Source: a bacterium | GTDB lineage: Bacteria > Bacillota_I > Bacilli_A > RF39 > UBA660 | DNA: 24,875 nt | Direction of reading: 5' to 3' | Assembly: GCA_014846175.1 (NCBI GenBank) | Contig: RKAV01000039.1 | Location: forward strand, 1 to 24,875 | Shown here: piece after piece, positions 22,497-24,875 of the stretch | How positions within the stretch are numbered: the first letter of the stretch is position 1 | How the letters are laid out: each line of letters starts with the position of its first letter | Position numbers and translations under genes: made by a program | The notes under the pieces: model-generated | The model's database searches: none | Told to the model about the DNA's origin: nothing | Seen by the model: only the letters and a program-made list of their open reading frames with translations

Positions 22497-23909
22497 ATGA
22501 TTGAAGAAGTAATAGAAAATGTAAAAGAAATAGATGAAAATAATGATTTATTTGGTACATATGCTAAAGCAAAGTCTATATTAGGGTTCATAGAATTAGA
22601 TGAAAATGAAAAATTGTTGTCAGAAAATAATTTGATTGCTATTTATGGTGAGTGGGGGATAGGCAAAAGTAGTTTAATGAGAACAATTCAAGAAAATTTA
22701 GATAAAGACAAATATGATACTTGCTGGTTTGATACTTGGAAGTATGAACATGATTCTAACCTTGCTTATTCATTACTTAAGTTTATAGATGATGGAAATT
22801 TTATAGGGAAATTGGAAAAGAATGCAACGATTGGTTTGAAGACAGTATTTGGTTTAATGAAAAGTTTTGCATCTGGTATACAAATTAATACTGGCATTAT
22901 AGATTTAAATTTTAATGATATGATTACTCAAGCACAAGAAGATGATGAAAAAATAGAAAACTATATCAAAAATGAGGAGTGTTTATGGGAAAAAGTTCAA
23001 AAATTTGAAACCGTATTTTCTAAAATAAAACCAAAGCATAATAAAAAAATAATTGTGTTTTTAGATGACTTAGATAGATGTGAATCTGAAAATATCATTA
23101 TTCTAATTTCGTCAATAAAACTTTTACTATCATTAAATAAAAATATTATATTTATTATTGGAATTGATAAAAAAGCAGTTACTTTAGCATTAAAAAATAA
23201 ATATAATAATGATTGCAATAAAGCAGATGAATATTTAGAAAAAATATTCCCATTAACTTTTGAAATCTCTAGTAAGATACAAAATGATAATCTTTTAAAC
23301 CATATTGAAAAAATAATGGATTTAGACAAAAAACTTGCTAAGTTTGTTTTAGATTTTTTTAATGAAATTAACTTTAATAATTCTCGCCATTTGAAAAAAG
23401 TCTTAAGAAAATATTATTTAATGAAAAACTATTTAAAAACTAAAATTGATTTAAATAATGACTTTTGTATTGTTCTTGTATTATATATGATACTTTTAAA
23501 TACATTTTATGAGGATGAATATAGAATACTTTTAGAAAAGAATAAGGAAAAAATTTATAATGAAATTCATCTAGAACAAATTGACTCAAAGACTGGTCAC
23601 ATTATAAGTTATCCATTTTTAAAATATTCTAAATTTATAGAAGTAGAAAATAAAAATTTTTATAACTTTATTATGAGATTTTCATCAGCAAAATATATTA
23701 AATCTAGTATGAAATATTCATTTACTCTTTCAGAAGATATTTATATTGATTACTCAGATTGGCAAAATAATTTCCAAGAAAGTATTTGTAGCAAATTCAT
23801 TGATTTTATTTTAGACAATATTGAGTGTTTAAATTTATTTATTGTTGATAAAGAAATAGATAAAGATAAACTTTATTCATATATAAATGTAATTGATGAT
23901 ATTATGTGA
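22497..23909 (+). CDS. KAP family P-loop NTPase
   Basis: A 470-residue STAND-like KAP ATPase. Walker A GEWGIGKSSLM lies at ~residue 48, followed by the family motif CWFDTWKYEHD, Walker B IIVFLDDLDRCE, then IIFIIGIDKKAV and YLEKIFPLTFEI. KAP NTPases are sporadically distributed in prophages, plasmids and defence regions; PifA of plasmid F, which excludes phage T7, is one. The usual pair of transmembrane helices inserted between the Walker motifs is not evident, only a weakly hydrophobic stretch (TVFGLMKSFASG), so this may be a soluble form. ATG 22497 follows GGGAG by five bases; a TTG at 22485 is in frame but poorer. Its position beside a decayed spacer fits an acquired gene. The cellular role is unknown. 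Confidence 0.88.
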   Translation: MIEEVIENVKEIDENNDLFGTYAKAKSILGFIELDENEKLLSENNLIAIYGEWGIGKSSLMRTIQENLDKDKYDTCWFDTWKYEHDSNLAYSLLKFIDDGNFIGKLEKNATIGLKTVFGLMKSFASGIQINTGIIDLNFNDMITQAQEDDEKIENYIKNEECLWEKVQKFETVFSKIKPKHNKKIIVFLDDLDRCESENIIILISSIKLLLSLNKNIIFIIGIDKKAVTLALKNKYNNDCNKADEYLEKIFPLTFEISSKIQNDNLLNHIEKIMDLDKKLAKFVLDFFNEINFNNSRHLKKVLRKYYLMKNYLKTKIDLNNDFCIVLVLYMILLNTFYEDEYRILLEKNKEKIYNEIHLEQIDSKTGHIISYPFLKYSKFIEVENKNFYNFIMRFSSAKYIKSSMKYSFTLSEDIYIDYSDWQNNFQESICSKFIDFILDNIECLNLFIVDKEIDKDKLYSYINVIDDIM

Positions 23910-23965
23910 TATAATAAGGCACAGATGGGGGAATCATCTATATGTTATTAAGGAAGTGTATATTT

Positions 23966-24208
23966 ATGGGCTGGAAAAATCAAAAGTATTTAAAATTAGA
24001 AGAAAAAGTAAATAAGAAGTTATCTAATAGAGATAATTATAGTATAAAAGTAGATGAATATGAGAAAATGACTTCTGATGTATTACCAGTTAAAAGTGGT
24101 AAATCATTTATTGAACATAGATCGGCTTTGGCTAATTACTTTCGGGCAAGAGAAATATGTATTACATATTATCCTGCTAGAATTGAATTTAGTAGAAAGA
24201 AAGATTAA
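23966..24208 (+). CDS. Small basic protein, unknown
   Basis: An 80-residue protein, basic and soluble (GWKNQKYLKLEEKVNKKL...EHRSALANYFRAREICITYY...FSRKKD), with no membrane segment, signal or familiar motif. I chose ATG 23966, preceded by AAGGAAG ten bases upstream. An in-frame ATG at 23942 would add eight residues but relies on a distant GGGGG. It lies 2 bases before the VanZ gene and is probably co-transcribed with it. Confidence 0.6.
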   Translation: MGWKNQKYLKLEEKVNKKLSNRDNYSIKVDEYEKMTSDVLPVKSGKSFIEHRSALANYFRAREICITYYPARIEFSRKKD

Positions 24209-24210
24209 GT

Positions 24211-24702
24211 ATGTTTAATAAGAAAAATATTAGTTGGTTATTAGTTATTCTTTGGATGATACTAATCTTTATTATGTCTAATATGACTGGTGAAGTATCT
24301 ACTAAAGCTAGTGTTGGTGGGATAGAAAAAACTATTACTGTTGTTGCTAATACTACTAATAAGATGAATATAACTAAGAAAGATAAAGATCAACCTAAAA
24401 GAATTAAGAAAATATCAAAGAAGTTAAATTATCCAGCAAGAAAGTGTCTACATGTTACTGAATATCTTATACTGACATTGCTTTTATATAATGCTTTTTG
24501 TAAGAGTGGTGTGAAAAATAAAAAAACTTTATTTCTATGTTTATTAATATGCTTCTTATATGCTTGTACTGATGAATTTCATCAATTGTTTAGAGAAAGA
24601 ACTAGTAGTTTTATTGATGTATTAATAGATACATCAGGGGGATTAATTGCTGTTTTAATAATAAAGTTAAAAGATTTGACTCCCGTGCGTATAAAACGTT
24701 AG
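24211..24702 (+). CDS. VanZ family membrane protein
   Basis: A 163-residue protein with about four transmembrane helices. Helix 1 ends IFIMSNMTGEVS (the S-x-x-x-G-E/Q-x-S pattern of VanZ), then a hydrophilic loop, KCLHVTEYLILTLLLYNAF (helix 2 with the conserved H-x-x-E-Y), and YACTDEFHQLFRERTSSFIDVLIDT. The conserved D-E-x-H-Q and D-x-x-x-D-x-x-G residues are all present. VanZ itself confers low-level teicoplanin resistance, but most homologues have unknown roles at the envelope, so resistance should not be assumed. The last codons overlap a GC-rich hairpin (24679-24719). Confidence 0.88.
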   Translation: MFNKKNISWLLVILWMILIFIMSNMTGEVSTKASVGGIEKTITVVANTTNKMNITKKDKDQPKRIKKISKKLNYPARKCLHVTEYLILTLLLYNAFCKSGVKNKKTLFLCLLICFLYACTDEFHQLFRERTSSFIDVLIDTSGGLIAVLIIKLKDLTPVRIKR

Positions 24703-24719
24703 AGTATACGCACGAGAGT
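24679..24719. terminator. GC-rich hairpin at the 3' end of the VanZ gene
   Basis: ACTC-C-CGTGCGTATA and TATACGCACG-A-GAGT form a 14-bp stem with one C-A mismatch and an 11-base loop. It is among the most GC-rich pieces of the window. No T-run follows on the plus strand (AAAGAATTATTAATT), so it may be an atypical terminator, an RNA-stabilising 3' end or a protein site. Confidence 0.5.
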
Positions 24720-24759
24720 AAAGAATTATTAATTAAAAATAAGGGAATCGGTGAGTAAA

Positions 24760-24875
24760 ATGTTAAAAAAATTAAATATTATTTTAAATATAATAGCTAT
24801 TATATTTCTTTTATTAATATCTATTTCTATTACTGAGTTAAATATTTTACCTGGGAAGTATTATTATCCGATGAT
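24760..24875 (+). CDS. N-terminus of a membrane protein, cut by window end
   Basis: The frame is open to the last base. It starts MLKKLNIILNIIAIIFLLLI, one transmembrane helix, and continues through ELNILPGKYYYPM. An SD-like GGTGAG (24750-24755) sits 4 bases before this ATG; an in-frame GTG at 24751 is the alternative, with AAGGGA upstream. A basic start, a helix and then a short ILP-K-Y segment recalls the N-terminus of LytR-CpsA-Psr proteins in related bacteria, but 38 residues are too few to assign it. Confidence 0.6.
   Translation, partial: MLKKLNIILNIIAIIFLLLISISITELNILPGKYYYPM

Noticed and set aside
24211..24702. Calling the VanZ homologue a glycopeptide-resistance gene
   Set aside because: No vanH/A/X or regulatory genes are nearby, and most VanZ-family proteins have no demonstrated resistance role.
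1..24875. Mycoplasma-type code with TGA as Trp
   Set aside because: Conserved Trp residues use TGG and several genes end at TGA with properly placed following genes, so the standard code applies.

Overview
The window is very AT-rich DNA that uses the standard bacterial code: Trp is TGG, and TGA is a stop at 2148, 6961, 12053, 16991 and 23909. Shine-Dalgarno (SD) sites are strong, often the extended GGTGAT or GGAGGTGAT form. Pro-sigma-K, SpoIVFA and SpoIVFB homologues, a SpoIIB-like SPOR protein, MreC/MreD and a Wzy-type exopolysaccharide locus point to a walled, at least ancestrally spore-forming, low-GC Bacillota. An uncultured gut lineage of the RF39/Erysipelotrichia type is my best guess; that placement is inference.

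Layout. 1-2148: the end of one secreted or surface protein and a complete tandem paralogue. The C-terminal 30 codons of the second look hypervariable and resemble a diversity-generating-retroelement (DGR) target. 2189-5158: priA and pro-sigma-K. 5203-5679 (minus): a lipoprotein. 5784-9652: SpoIIB-like gene, radC, mreC, mreD, spoIVFA-like gene and spoIVFB. This is the Bacillus spoIIB-maf-radC-mreBCD-minCD-spoIVFAB neighbourhood without maf, mreB and minCD. 9653-10363: an intergenic region holding what I read as a complete, undescribed type I toxin-antitoxin locus. It has a 27-residue membrane peptide with its own promoter and an SD-sequestering hairpin, a converging antisense RNA with promoter and terminator, and a nearly identical orphan copy of the antisense RNA. 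A 39-residue membrane peptide lies next to it on the minus strand.

10481-22166: exopolysaccharide/capsule locus. Two promoters precede chain-length regulator (Wzz/CpsC), BY-kinase (CpsD), PHP tyrosine phosphatase (CpsB), a 17-codon micro-ORF and the initiating sugar-phosphate transferase. Then come a PHP phosphoesterase overlapping a phosphoribosyltransferase, two GT2 glycosyltransferases around an EpsG-like polymerase, LicD, a Wzx flippase, an IspD/TarI-type cytidylyltransferase and an NAD-dependent epimerase. Together these initiate a repeat unit on undecaprenyl phosphate, extend and decorate it, flip and polymerise it, and control chain length through the CpsBCD phosphorylation circuit. 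The PHP/phosphoribosyltransferase pair raises the possibility of PRPP-derived ribofuranose.

22167-22496 is a decayed-looking spacer with two tiny ORFs. 22497-24875 holds a KAP-family P-loop NTPase, a small unknown protein, a VanZ-family membrane protein ending in a GC-rich hairpin, and the start of another membrane protein cut by the window edge. I saw no rRNA, tRNA, CRISPR array, transposase or reverse transcriptase.
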